Positions 8,982-18,361 of a stretch of 64,000 nt of DNA are shown here, one piece after another (within the stretch, counting starts at the first letter, position 1; every line of letters begins with the position of its first letter). Both the position numbers and the translations under genes were made by a program. The DNA lies in NCBI GenBank assembly GCA_934047225.1, contig CAKOHE010000020.1:1-64000 (forward strand). Reading direction: 5' to 3'. The notes under the pieces are model-generated. The model saw only the letters and a list, made by a program, of their open reading frames with translations. It was not told where the DNA came from and made no database searches. Origin of the DNA: Ypsolopha sequella. Lineage: Eukaryota > Arthropoda > Insecta > Lepidoptera > Ypsolophidae.

Positions 8982-9078
8982 GTATCGTCGGACAGCCCGC
9001 GATGTGTCGAGTGCGACATCAGTTTTATATCAGAGTCAGCACTCGAAACACATCTGGAAGTGTCACTGCGGCGGAGAA
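8982..9078 (+). CDS. Candidate C2H2 zinc-finger exon, degenerate
   Basis: Lies between an acceptor (CTCTAACATTGCAG) and a consensus donor (GTGAGT at 9079). The phase-0 frame gives S-P-R-C-V-E-C-D-I-S-F-I-S-E-S-A-L-E-T-H, a proper C-x2-C-x12-H, but the second His is missing; the frame continues L-E-V-S-L-R-R-R. In the +1 frame the next codons include CAC at the H-x3-H position, so a one-base indel may have destroyed the finger. The exon ends one base into a codon in the finger frame. That does not fit the next exon at 9917, which wants two, but the shifted frame would fit the alternative acceptor at 9923. It is therefore either a decayed exon or a real exon with an unusual last ligand. It lies 1.1 kb behind the stop of the previous zinc-finger gene, suggesting tandem paralogous genes. 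Confidence 0.55.
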
Positions 9079-9149
9079 GTGAGTTGTCATAATCCAAACA
9101 CATTATTTATATGTGTATTGTATATTAGTAAGAATAAAAATAAGAAGGC

Positions 9150-9370
9150 ATTTATTCGCTGCAATAACAAGTAAAAAATAAAATAAAGTAGATTAAAAAA
9201 TTATCAAACACAACACTAACATACACAATGATCAGTAACACAATAACAATAAAAACAAGAGATGTTGTGTTAAGGCAGCGAAAAAGGTCTGACTCAGGAC
9301 AATGCGATTTAAAAAAAAAAAACTCAGTGCCCTGGTATTATGTCAGGCCTGTTATCACACAGAAGGCTTT
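9150..9370 (-). mobile_element. LINE 3' end fragment, reverse orientation
   Basis: The stretch begins with an A/T-rich TTTATT tail in reverse and contains a short block resembling the corresponding parts of 2735-3010 and 19840-20140, including GCCTGTTATCACAC-like sequence. Similarity is loose and only a fragment is present. No coding sequence. Confidence 0.3.
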
Positions 9371-9916
9371 AAAGAACCGATGCAATACTCTTATTTATTA
9401 TGTTAATAAATAACATTATACATATAATATACATAAATTACTTACTTACATTACAACATGAATATTAAATTAATATTGTTGTGTATAAAGATCACATATA
9501 AACATACTATATACATGGAAAAAGAAAAAAAGAAGAATATATATAATATTGTATATTATGTATTAGTATGTATATTGACATTAAGATAATTTAATATTCA
9601 GGTAACATAAGAAATTAGGTTTTTTATAACGTATATATTTTCTTTACACCACCTACGCCTTATCCTCTATTTTAAATTTTCTTCCAGACAACCTTTAGCT
9701 CCCTCTAAATAATGTAATAGCTCCCTCTAAATCTCAAGTCTGTCCCTCTGTTGCCAAAATAATGTATTGATATTCAAATTGTGGATGAAATGAAAACCCC
9801 ACCCAGTTTCTGAAACACCAGCTTGCTCCCCACCGCCACGCGCCAGGGAAATACAGATATTACATTTTGTTTTCGAATCAGTGTTTATAAATAATTGTTT
9901 AAATTTCAATTAACAG
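9371..9916. other. Intron-like AT-rich stretch
   Basis: AT-rich, without a recognised repeat. It contains an acceptor-like TTTTCTTCCAG at about 9685 followed by a very short open frame that stops after six codons; I did not accept it as an exon. It ends in the acceptor of the next exon (TTTCAATTAACAG). Confidence 0.45.
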
Positions 9917-10061
9917 TTTAAAGAGGAACGATTCGTACGGCAGCGAGAAGAAGGACGTAAATACAAAAAGAATAAAATATGCTCGAAGAAAAATCAAAGA
10001 AGACGTGCCCAGGAACAAGCGAGAGACTATCGCTGATGGAAAAACGGTTGCGTGTAAAGAG
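9917..10061 (+). CDS. C2H2 zinc-finger gene, linker exon (splices to 18362)
   Basis: The stretch between acceptor TTAACAG and donor GTATGA (10062) is open in the frame that begins at 9918. It encodes a very basic linker (LKRNDSYGSEKKD…, then KYARRKIKEDVPRNKRE…) and ends in T-V-A-C-K-E. The last Cys is the first zinc ligand of a finger whose remainder lies in the exon at 18362. That exon begins in phase 0 with Cys, so the join reads C-K-E-C-x12-H-x4-H, exactly canonical. The basic linker is typical of the charged spacers between finger clusters in arthropod transcription factors and may double as a nuclear localisation signal (K/R clusters). An alternative acceptor AG at 9922-9923 would start the exon in phase 0. 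The neighbouring frame also stays open from 9917 to a TGA near 10033, but it yields no zinc-finger join. The following intron is 8.3 kb and full of transposons and a satellite. Confidence 0.72.
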
Positions 10062-10794
10062 GTATGAATACATTTTTTGTTTATGTAAACAACGACTCAC
10101 CTCAATACGTGTTATGATCGGGTAAGCCGACCAGTTTCAGCAGATTTAGACTGCCTTCGTCTGGGCGAGTGAAGACGCTTAAGCGACGTAACGTCTTATG
10201 TGACGATAGTATTTACTGAGGTGAGCTATTGTTCATAAATTATCCTCAAGTTTCATTTAATTCTGTAACTTTTTTCGTTTATTTTTATTTGTCTTTTCAT
10301 TTACACGCTTATTTGGGTGAACTCGACAAAATTTGTAAATTTTTTCAAGTCTTTTCGTTGAAATTTCGTGTCAATAGTAGAATAAGTAACTTCGCGATTG
10401 CATTGTATTTTTATCTTGTTTTGTTCAGAGGTTTTAAAATTAATTCCTTGTTATTTTTTTTATTCGTTTTTTAATTAAATTATGAATTTTTGAATTATTT
10501 TACTATCAACACCACTAGTAAGAGTTTTCTTAGAGGTGACCTTAGGTTTCTGCTATTTTGTTTGTTCTCGTGGTCGAACGCAAAGCCAACGCTCAAGAAA
10601 AAGTTCTTTTTGTGATACCCGCAAAATTGGGTAATTATTAAGAATTCAAAAACTTATTTCTGAACGCGTTGTTTTAATTTCAGTCTGTGTATTATATAAA
10701 AAGAAAAGAGCTTTATTTCAAACACCACAGAAAACAAAACAAAAAAAAGAAAACAAATTACAAACGAAATAGCCATATTCTGTGGTTATGAAAA
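10062..10794. other. Start of the 8.3-kb intron, no feature
   Basis: AT-rich sequence with T-runs at 10260-10500 and no recognised repeat or exon. Confidence 0.45.
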
Positions 10795-10806
10795 AGGAGT
10801 CCAGGT

Positions 10807-11087
10807 CCTCTAAAAAGGCCAACTTGGGTGAATCATGAAATGATTTGAAAGTAGGATAGAGTCAGAGTTTCTTCATGCGTGCAAAAGAGACAGCATTACA
10901 ACAGAATCATAACATGATTCATCCAAAGCGGCCTTTTTAGAGGGCCTGGTCCTCTAAAAAGGCCGTTTTGCGTGAATCACATTATGATTCTGTTCTAATG
11001 CCATCTCTTTTGCACACGTGAAAAAACTCTGACTCTGTCCTACTTTCAAATCATTTTATGATTCACCCAAGTTGGCCTTTTTAGATC
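10807..11087. mobile_element. Head-to-head pair of TCTAAAAAGGCC MITEs
   Basis: Two copies of a small element of about 135 bp lie back to back in opposite orientation, at 10807-10943 and 10950-11087. Each copy starts CTCTAAAAAGGCC and ends GGCCTTTTTAGAG (or AGAT). They share the internal blocks GAATCATGAAATGATTTGAA, GTCAGAGTTT and CAAAAGAGA with their reverse complements. The whole thus forms a palindrome of about 280 bp, centred near 10946. No coding capacity. Confidence 0.75.
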
Positions 11088-11447
11088 CCCAGTTCAGCTT
11101 AATACCATTCCCGAAGCCACAGCGCTGGTATTCTGCTATATTTAGTCAAATGTGTATTTAGTCCGTAAGACTCAATCCATTTTTGTGGTATGAGCGTGAG
11201 CTTTCTTTTCCTTTTTGTAACATTTTGTAACAGTGTGACTATGACCTAAATCAGGGATGGGGAAACTACGGCCCGCGGGCCATCTTCGGCCCGCGACCAT
11301 CAAACAAAAATCAAATGAAGTTTCCGGAACGCTAGAAATTTCGCAGCAAACTTGAAAGTTTAATTGCAATTTGCAATTTCTTCCTTATTTTAATAGTTAT
11401 TTTGTAATATTGCACAATAAATTACTATTTCAGAAAAACATACTATA

Positions 11448-12745
11448 CCTTGACCGTCCTAAGGTTGGCCTTTCCTAGTTTTGCGGGACGCAAGGGGGCG
11501 GGTGCGCGCGGTTACACACGGTATTTCCACGTCATGATGTGTCTAAAGACCAATTTAAGAAATATGACTATGGTGTGAGAGTTTGATAATAAATAGTAAA
11601 CGTATACATACACTGAAACACAATATATACCCATTATATTTTTTAAATATACACGATAAAAAGAACAATGGAAATTGGTATTGAACCTTTTGATAAGACA
11701 TTGAAAATGATTTGTTTCAGAAAATCATCTTCCAAGGAGGTAAAAAATAAAAAAGATCGGCCAAGTGCGAGTCGGACTCGCGCAGGAAGGGTTCCGTACG
11801 ATTATCTATAATAACGTAAAAAAAACATGTCTGTTGTATGGGAGCCCCCTTAAATATTTATTTTATTGTGTTTTTTAGTATTTGTTATAGCAACAACAGA
11901 AATACATCATCTGTGAAAATTTTAACTGTCTAACTATCACGGTTCATAAGATATAGCCTGGTGACAGACGGACAGAAGGACAGCAGAGTCTTAGTAATAG
12001 GGTCCCGTTGGTTACCCTTTGGGTACGGAACATTAAAAAAGGTCTCACAAATAAAATTACAAGGTACAATTTTTTGCCCATGTCCCATAAATTATTACTT
12101 GCCATCTCCTCCTTCTTTTTTCTTTTTAAAATAGTTTGCTACATTTAATATCATTATTTTTGCTTGATGGTTTAACTTTTTATTACGCAGAGTCGGTAAA
12201 TCCATGTATACAAAATGTGTGGCAGGCACATAGCTTTATTTAAAAACAAAGCGTTGCTTAGCAACGAAACGGGTACTGAAATGCCTTGTGTATCCGTGCG
12301 CACATGCGCGTGACAAGCGCTGGGTACTTCCGAACTCGTAACAAAATGTTCAACCCATGACTCATAAGTACTCACAACCAAAAATAATTATTCCGTTTCT
12401 AACTTCGACTAAATTCGTTCCGATCTCTACTCATTTCGGCTGATTGAGATAGTAATGATAGTAATGATAGCAAAAAAAAAACTAAAAATATTTATCAATT
12501 ATTTATTTTTGTGTTTTCTTATTAAACTTAGTATGGGAATCACAAAAAAAATTCAAGAATACATACAGGTATCTGTTACCAATAATGCAGTCTGGATAAA
12601 TTACCCAATAATGTTAGGCAATAAAATGAACACGCCACAAAATTTTCGAGGGTTGAGAGTCGTGGATCGAGATTGGAAGCACCCAGCGTGTTCCCCCTCC
12701 TACGTCCCGCGAACCTAGGAAAGGCCAACTTTAGGACGGTCAAGG
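11448..12745. mobile_element. TA-flanked DNA transposon nested in the hAT shell
   Basis: Terminal inverted repeats begin CCTTGACCGTCCTAAGGTTG (left) and end with the near-complement CTTTAGGACGGTCAAGG (right). They continue inward through TTTCCTAG and a GCGGGACG block for roughly 60 bp. TA dinucleotides flank both ends (11446-11447 and 12746-12747), as in Tc1/mariner-type elements. It has no protein-coding frame. It carries a lepidopteran-type repeat (11753-12040) and so is the middle layer of a three-level nest. Confidence 0.7.
11753..12040 (+). repeat. GTGCGAGTCGGACTCGC repeat, near-complete copy
   Basis: The stretch starts GATCGGCCAAGTGCGAGTCG with the small palindrome GCGAGTCGGACTCGC. It passes AGGGTTCCGTA, and ends with a CAGACGGACAG block, GGGTCCCGTTGGTTACCC and GGGTACGGAACATTAAAAAA. 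This is one of the commonest interspersed repeats of Lepidoptera (recalled). Related pieces are at 3190, 36075, 49268-51292, 59720 and 63870. Non-coding. Confidence 0.75.
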
Positions 12746-13195
12746 TATAATTTGTGGATATTTTTGCTGTCGAGCGGTCGGGCGGACTACACATCCCGAG
12801 GATGCCTCGTTTAGAGGCGAAACACGTGTCGATAAGTTTTCTTGCTTGTTATTTAAGATTGCTTTATTTTGTGCTCGTACTGCTTGCTTTGCTTGTGCAT
12901 GTTTTATGCGGGAGGGCGGGCGGTGCTTGAGTCTGCATTTTGAATAGCATGGTAAGAGTGTTTAGCGGAATATTGCAAATTATTAATATATCCACAAATT
13001 TATGATGGACTTCCGCAAAGTAACGCCTTTTTCAATAAATTTTAAACATACTAATGTTTTTATTTCAGTAAATAATATAGCCAAAAATGCAACAACTTGG
13101 CCCGCCATTTATTTCGTTAGTGAATATTGGCACGCGAAGGAAAAAGTCTCCCCATCCCTGGCCTAGACAGATGGTAATATGTCCAATTGTACGAT

Positions 13196-16100
13196 ATGCT
13201 GACTACTTACATGTACATATAGCAGCGCGGTGCCCTCGCTCACGGCCACTTTGATCGTGGTCCCACTGTACTTACAGTTGGTTCAAATATACTGACTACT
13301 TACATGTACATATAGCAGCGCGGTGCCCTCGCTCACGGCCACTTTGATCGTGGTCCCACTGTACTTACAGTTGGTTCAAATATACTGACTACTTACATGT
13401 ACATATAGCAGCGCGGTGCCCTCGCTCACGGCCACTTTGATCGTGGTCCCACTGTACTTACAGTTGGTTCAAATATACTGACTACTTACATGTACATATA
13501 GCAGCGCGGTGCCCTCGCTCATGGCCACTTTGATCGTGGTCCCACTGTACTTACAGTTGGTTCAAATATACTGACTACTTACATGTACATATAGCAGCGC
13601 GGTGCCCTCGCTCACGGCCACTTTGATCGTGGTCCCACTGTACTTACAGTTGGTTCAAATATACTGACTACTTACATGTACATATAGCAGCGCGGTGCCC
13701 TCGCTCACGGCCACTTTGATCGTGGTCCCACTGTACTTACAGTTGGTTCAAATATACTGACTACTTACATGTACATATAGCAGCGCGGTGCCCTCGCTCA
13801 CGGCCACTTTGATCGTGGTCCCACTGTACTTACAGTTGGTTCAAATATGCTGACTACTTACATGTACATATAGCAGCGCGGTGCCCTCGCTCACGGCCAC
13901 TTAGATAGTGGTCCCACTGTACTTACAGTTGGTTCAAATATGCTGACTACTTACATGTACATATAGCAGCGCGGTGCCCTCGCTCACGGCCACTTAGATA
14001 GTGGTCCCACTGTACTTACAGTTGGTTCAAATATGCTGACTACTTACATGTACATATAGCAGCGCGGTGCCCTCGCTCACGGCCACTTAGATAGTGGTCC
14101 CACTGTACTTACAGTTGGTTCAAATATGCTGACTACTTACATGTACATATAGCAGCGCGGTGCCCTCGCTCACGGCCACTTTGATCGTGGTCCCACTGTA
14201 CTTACAGTTGGTTCAAATATGCTGACTACTTACATGTACATATAGCAGCGCGGTGCCCTCGCTCACGGCCACTTAGATCGTGGTCCCACTGTACTTACAG
14301 TTGGTTCAAATATACTGACTACTTACATGTACATATAGCAGCGCGGTGCCCTCGCTCACGGCCACTTTGATCGTGGTCCCACTGTACTTACAGTTGGTTC
14401 AAATATACTGACTACTTACATGTACATATAGCAGCGCGGTGCCCTCGCTCACGGCCACTTTGATCGTGGTCCCACTGTACTTACAGTTGGTTCAAATATG
14501 CTGACTACTTACATGTACATATAGCAGCGCGGTGCCCTCGCTCACGGCCACTTAGATCGTGGTCCCACTGTACTTACAGTTGGTTCAAATATACTGACTA
14601 CTTACATGTACATATAGCAGCGCGGTGCCCTCGCTCACGGCCACTTTGATCGTGGTCCCACTGTACTTACAGTTGGTTCAAATATGCTGACTACTTACAT
14701 GTACATATAGCAGCGCGGTGCCCTCGCTCACGGCCACTTTGATCGTGGTCCCACTGTACTTACAGTTGGTTCAAATATGCTGACTACTTACATGTACATA
14801 TAGCAGCGCGGTGCCCTCGCTCACGGTCACTTAGATAGTGGTCCCACTGTACTTACAGTTGGTTCAAATATGCTGACTACTTACATGTACATATAGCAGC
14901 GCGGTGCCCTCGCTCACGGCCACTTTGATCGTGGTCCCACTGTACTTACAGTTGGTTCAAATATGCTGACTACTTACATGTACATATAGCAGCGCGGTGC
15001 CCTCGCTCACGGCCACTTTGATCGTGGTCCCACTGTACTTACAGTTGGTTCAAATATGCTGACTACTTACATGTACATATAGCAGCGCGGTGCCCTCGCT
15101 CACGGCCACTTTGATCGTGGTCCCACTGTACTTACAGTTGGTTCAAATATGCTGACTACTTACATGTACATATAGCAGCGCGGTGCCCTCGCTCACGGCC
15201 ACTTTGATCGTGGTCCCACTGTACTTACAGTTGGTTCAAATATGCTGACTACTTACATGTACATATAGCAGCGCGGTGCCCTCGCTCACGGCCACTTTGA
15301 TCGTGGTCCCACTGTACTTACAGTTGGTTCAAATATGCTGACTACTTACATGTACATATAGCAGCGCGGTGCCCTCGCTCACGGCCACTTTGATCGTGGT
15401 CCCACTGTACTTACAGTTGGTTCAAATATGCTGACTACTTACATGTACATATAGCAGCGCGGTGCCCTCGCTCACGGCCACTTTGATCGTGGTCCCACTG
15501 TACTTACAGTTGGTTCAAATATGCTGACTACTTACATGTACATATAGCAGCGCGGTGCCCTCGCTCACGGCCACTTTGATCGTGGTCCCACTGTACTTAC
15601 AGTTGGTTCAAATATGCTGACTACTTACATGTACATATAGCAGCGCGGTGCCCTCGCTCACGGCCACTTTGATCGTGGTCCCACTGTACTTACAGTTGGT
15701 TCAAATATGCTGACTACTTACATGTACATATAGCAGCGCGGTGCCCTCGCTCACGGTCACTTAGATAGTGGTCCCACTGTACTTACAGTTGGTTCAAATA
15801 TGCTGACTACTTACATGTACATATAGCAGCGCGGTGCCCTCGCTCACGGCCACTTTGATCGTGGTCCCACTGTACTTACAGTTGGTTCAAATATGCTGAC
15901 TACTTACATGTACATATAGCAGCGCGGTGCCCTCGCTCACGGCCACTTTGATCGTGGTCCCACTGTACTTACAGTTGGTTCAAATATGCTGACTACTTAC
16001 ATGTACATATAGCAGCGCGGTGCCCTCGCTCACGGCCACTTTGATCGTGGTCCCACTGTACTTACAGTTGGTTCAAATATGCTGACTACTTACATGTACA

Positions 16101-16543
16101 TATAGCAGCGCGGTGCCCTCGCTCACGGCCACTTTGATCGTGGTCCCACTGTACTTACAGTTGGTTCAAATATGCTGACTACTTACATGTACATATAGCA
16201 GCGCGGTGCCCTCGCTCACGGCCACTTTGATCGTGGTCCCACTGTACTTACAGTTGGTTCAAATATGCTGACTACTTACATGTACATATAGCAGCGCGGT
16301 GCCCTCGCTCACGGCCACTTTGATCGTGGTCCCACTGTACTTACAGTTGGTTCAAATATGCTGACTACTTACATGTACATATAGCAGCGCGGTGCCCTCG
16401 CTCACGGCCACTTTGATCGTGGTCCCACTGTACTTCCAGTTGGTTCAAATATGCTGACTACTTACATGTACATATAGCAGCGCGGTGCCCTCGCTCACGG
16501 CCACTTTGATCGTGGTCCCACTGTACTTACAGTTGGTTCAAAT
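13196..16543. repeat. Satellite array, 93-bp unit, 36 copies
   Basis: Units start GACTACTTACATGTACATAT at 13201, 13294, 13387 and so on, every 93 bp, up to 16456; the last one is cut at 88 bp. Copies differ at only a few positions. One is A or G before CTGACT: A predominates in the first seven units and around 14.3-14.6 kb, G elsewhere. Another is the short block TTTGATCGTGG versus TTAGATAGTGG or TTAGATCGTGG. One unit has CATGGCC instead of CACGGCC. No unit has an indel, and the variants are clustered, which is the pattern left by unequal exchange. On the minus strand each unit holds a short open stretch ending at a consensus donor CAT|GTAAGT. It lies within the intron 10062-18361 of the zinc-finger gene. 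Confidence 0.97.
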
Positions 16544-16550
16544 CGCGGCA

Positions 16551-17019
16551 TTAAGGCGATTACCTTCGCCAAATTAGCAGCTCGATATTTGTCACTACGA
16601 ATATCAACGGAAACGACATTGAAATAACGTTCATATCAGCGCGCAATGCTAAGTGGCTGTTACGACGCTCGCTGCGTCTTTGGGGCGAAATAGGAAAAAA
16701 ATATACTTTTCACTTGGACGTGATTACTCGATTGAATAATCGTATGTTATGTTTATAGCTATCAAGTTTATCTATTTATCAAAGCATAGATGAATTCAAT
16801 CGACCAAGCCACTCAAGAGCAGTAGGGAATTTGAGGTCAAAAAACACCATTCAGTAAAAAAAAAAATTCATGTAGAAGTTTTGGTGGTATGAAACAGAAA
16901 AATGTTGCATATGTTGTCTAAGAGTTGATTATTCATAATAGATTTTTTCATTATTTTTGGTTTGGCCATAAACGAGGAGTAGGCTTTAGAAAGTACCCAT
17001 TTGGCAATGGTAAGGGCCT
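16551..17019 (+). mobile_element. TTAAGGC-family element, copy 1
   Basis: The element begins TTAAGGCGATTACCTTCGCC, passes ACGGAAACGACATTGAAATA, GTTACGACGCTCGCTGCGTC and AGCATAGATGAATTCAATCG, and ends AAAGTACCCATTTGGCAATG, TAAGGGCC. Copies are at 26589, 36234 (inverted, truncated) and 36817. Its ends are weakly complementary (TTAAGGC…GCCAAAT versus ATTTGGC…GCCTTAA). In the other copies both ends sit on TTAA, suggesting a TTAA-targeting non-autonomous transposon. It abuts the satellite array directly. Confidence 0.65.
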
Positions 17020-17469
17020 CCAAATTGGTGACATACTAAAGAAGGGCAAATTATAAAGTACTCGAAATAGAAGGGGTTGGTGGCTGGCTGGCTGCAATAA
17101 TTGTGTTTAGCAAATTTGAGACAAGATTTTTCTTTTTCCTGTATTTTTTATGAAGTGTTTATCTATGACTATAATGCTCGATGCTCATTTGAACCGTGAA
17201 ATTTAAGGGTGGCTTATCTCAATTTCGTCTCTTTTCTGATTAATTTTAAACCATGTTTTCGCTTTATTACAGATTAGTATTTATTGTGCAAAAGTTTGGT
17301 TATTATCTTTACTCTTTACACGTAAAGAAAAAGACAGAGACAAAGGCAAACGCTCGGTGCACCCTTAAGTCTCTTAGAAAAAAAAAGAAAGAATAGTAAG
17401 GCCCTTAAATAATCCCGTAGTTGTCGGTCTGCGTGCATTAAGCTGTATGTCTATATTTCTGCCGATAAA
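17020..17469. other. Intronic stretch with a short shared repeat (17285-17375)
   Basis: Mostly featureless. At 17285-17375 the blocks GTGCAAAAGTTTGGTTATTA, TACACGTAAAGAAAAAGACA and CAAACGCTCGGTGCnCCCT recur at 52036-52125. The block contains a small palindrome TTTACnCGTAAA. No coding potential. Confidence 0.5.
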
Positions 17470-17546
17470 ACGTGGGTGAGTGTGGACTGTGACTTGCATT
17501 TCACAGTCCACACTCGGAAACGCCTGTAACACCTGGGATTCATATT
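17470..17546 (+). repeat. Hairpin-bearing short repeat, copy 2
   Basis: A perfect 14-bp stem GAGTGTGGACTGTG…CACAGTCCACACTC with the loop ACTTGCATTT, followed by GGAAACGCCTGTAACACCTG and GGATTCAT. The same order is found at 43017-43110. The hAT-like element at 17555 is inserted at its downstream end. Confidence 0.65.
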
Positions 17547-17554
17547 GTGACTAT

Positions 17555-18186
17555 CAGTGGCGTGCACAGAACTTTTTGCTGGAAAAGCAAGCAATTGGTC
17601 AAGAATAACAATAAAAAAAAATTTAATATCACTTTGAAAAAAAGGTTTGTATAGGAAATTTTCACTCTAGGGTAGACAACTGGCGTCGTACAATTTTCTT
17701 TTTCAAAGTGATATTTAAATTTTTTCAATGCATGTGCTCGTAAAGGCCCACTTTTTATGCATCAAAACCGAACAAAAAGTCGATTATTTTGCCCTAGGGC
17801 TTTATTATTATTGTTTTTTTTAATTTATTTACAATGGTTGGCTAACCTGCAGCCTTTCCTGTGTACCATAGATGTTATACTTTTTTTCCACTGTTTAACG
17901 GCTCTGGATACAGTCCTTTTGAGCCAATTATAATTTAAAGTTCACAAGATTATATTTGTTTTCATTTCCTCACACTATGCATTGAAAAACGTAGTATGAT
18001 ACACGGGCGTAAAAGCAATAAATTACTCGGTTACGTTTAAAACACTCGCTACGCTCGTGTTTTAAATCGTCCTCGTAATTTATTCCTTTACGCCCTTGTA
18101 GCATAAACTACTATTTCATATTTTTTTTATTGTTGTTCTTGACCAATTGTTTCATTTTCCAGCAAAAAGTTCTGTGCACGCCACTG
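17555..18186. mobile_element. hAT-like transposon with perfect 8-bp target duplication
   Basis: The left end CAGTGGCGTGCACAGAACTT and the right end AAGTTCTGTGCACGCCACTG are perfect inverted repeats. They extend inward through TTTTGCTGGAAAA and CAATTGGTCAAGAA for about 70 bp. The flanks GTGACTAT at 17547-17554 and 18187-18194 are identical, an exact 8-bp target-site duplication as made by hAT transposases. No transposase is encoded. A copy of the CCCTAGGGC repeat (17726-18118) is nested inside. Confidence 0.85.
17726..18118 (+). repeat. CCCTAGGGC dispersed repeat, long copy (copy 3)
   Basis: Nearly identical to 5805-6185 with the same start and end, and nested in the hAT-like element. It is flanked on both sides by TTTTTTTATT-like host sequence that forms part of the hAT inverted repeats. 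Confidence 0.75.
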
Positions 18187-18231
18187 GTGACTATGTCAAT
18201 TCTTCTCGGCCGTTTTCGGTCACAGCGACTG

Positions 18232-18330
18232 TCACTGCTGAGAGCGGCGCTGGTGAGCCCTCACGTGGCTGACGTAGCCGATTTTTGCAGTGAACGTGCG
18301 ACCACATTCACTGCACGTCAGCTGGACAGA
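18232..18330 (-). pseudogene. LINE-derived C-terminal zinc finger ([13 protein letters not shown] type)
   Basis: On the minus strand the frame reads [18 protein letters not shown] and onward [10 protein letters not shown] before a TGA. It is a perfect C-x2-C-x12-H-x3-H finger. From memory this motif is the C-terminal tail of an abundant lepidopteran LINE reverse transcriptase, where it follows a CRSRIGLxSH-type finger. Only the tail is left. It lies just before, and antisense to, the host zinc-finger exon at 18362, and it explains why a longer + strand reading frame from 18290 is not host coding sequence. Confidence 0.7.
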
Positions 18331-18361
18331 ATGTGGACCTGATCGTGACTATGTATTCCAG

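Larger units (their letters stand above)
11252..13160. mobile_element. hAT-like non-autonomous transposon (outer shell)
   Basis: The left end is CAGGGATGGGGAAACTACGG, leading into GCCCGCGGGCC; the right end is the inverted CCCCATCCCTG. CAGGGnT…ACGGCCCGCGG termini are typical of hAT elements of the Charlie/ZBED type. The 8-bp flanks (11244-11251 ACCTAAAT and 13161-13168 GCCTAGAC) match at five positions and differ only by transitions, compatible with an old 8-bp target duplication. No transposase is left. A TA-flanked transposon (11448-12745) is inserted inside it. Confidence 0.65.

Noticed and set aside
9917..10033. Alternative frame FKEERFVRQREEGRK… ending in TGA as terminal exon
   Set aside because: It is open too, but the frame that ends in ACKE joins the exon at 18362 to a perfect finger, which is much stronger evidence.
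12253..12265. GTTGCTTAGCAAC palindrome resembling an RFX X-box
   Set aside because: It lies inside a transposon within an intron with no promoter near it; a short palindrome alone is not sufficient.
13196..16543. CRISPR-like array
   Set aside because: Units are contiguous 93-bp tandem repeats without unique spacers, in a eukaryotic genome; the same applies to the 34-, 67- and 69-bp arrays.
18290..18361. Upstream extension of the zinc-finger exon to 18290 ([13 protein letters not shown]…)
   Set aside because: This part is antisense to a LINE-derived zinc-finger tail, and the finger formed by joining 10061 to 18362 is perfect, whereas the extended version lacks the first Cys.
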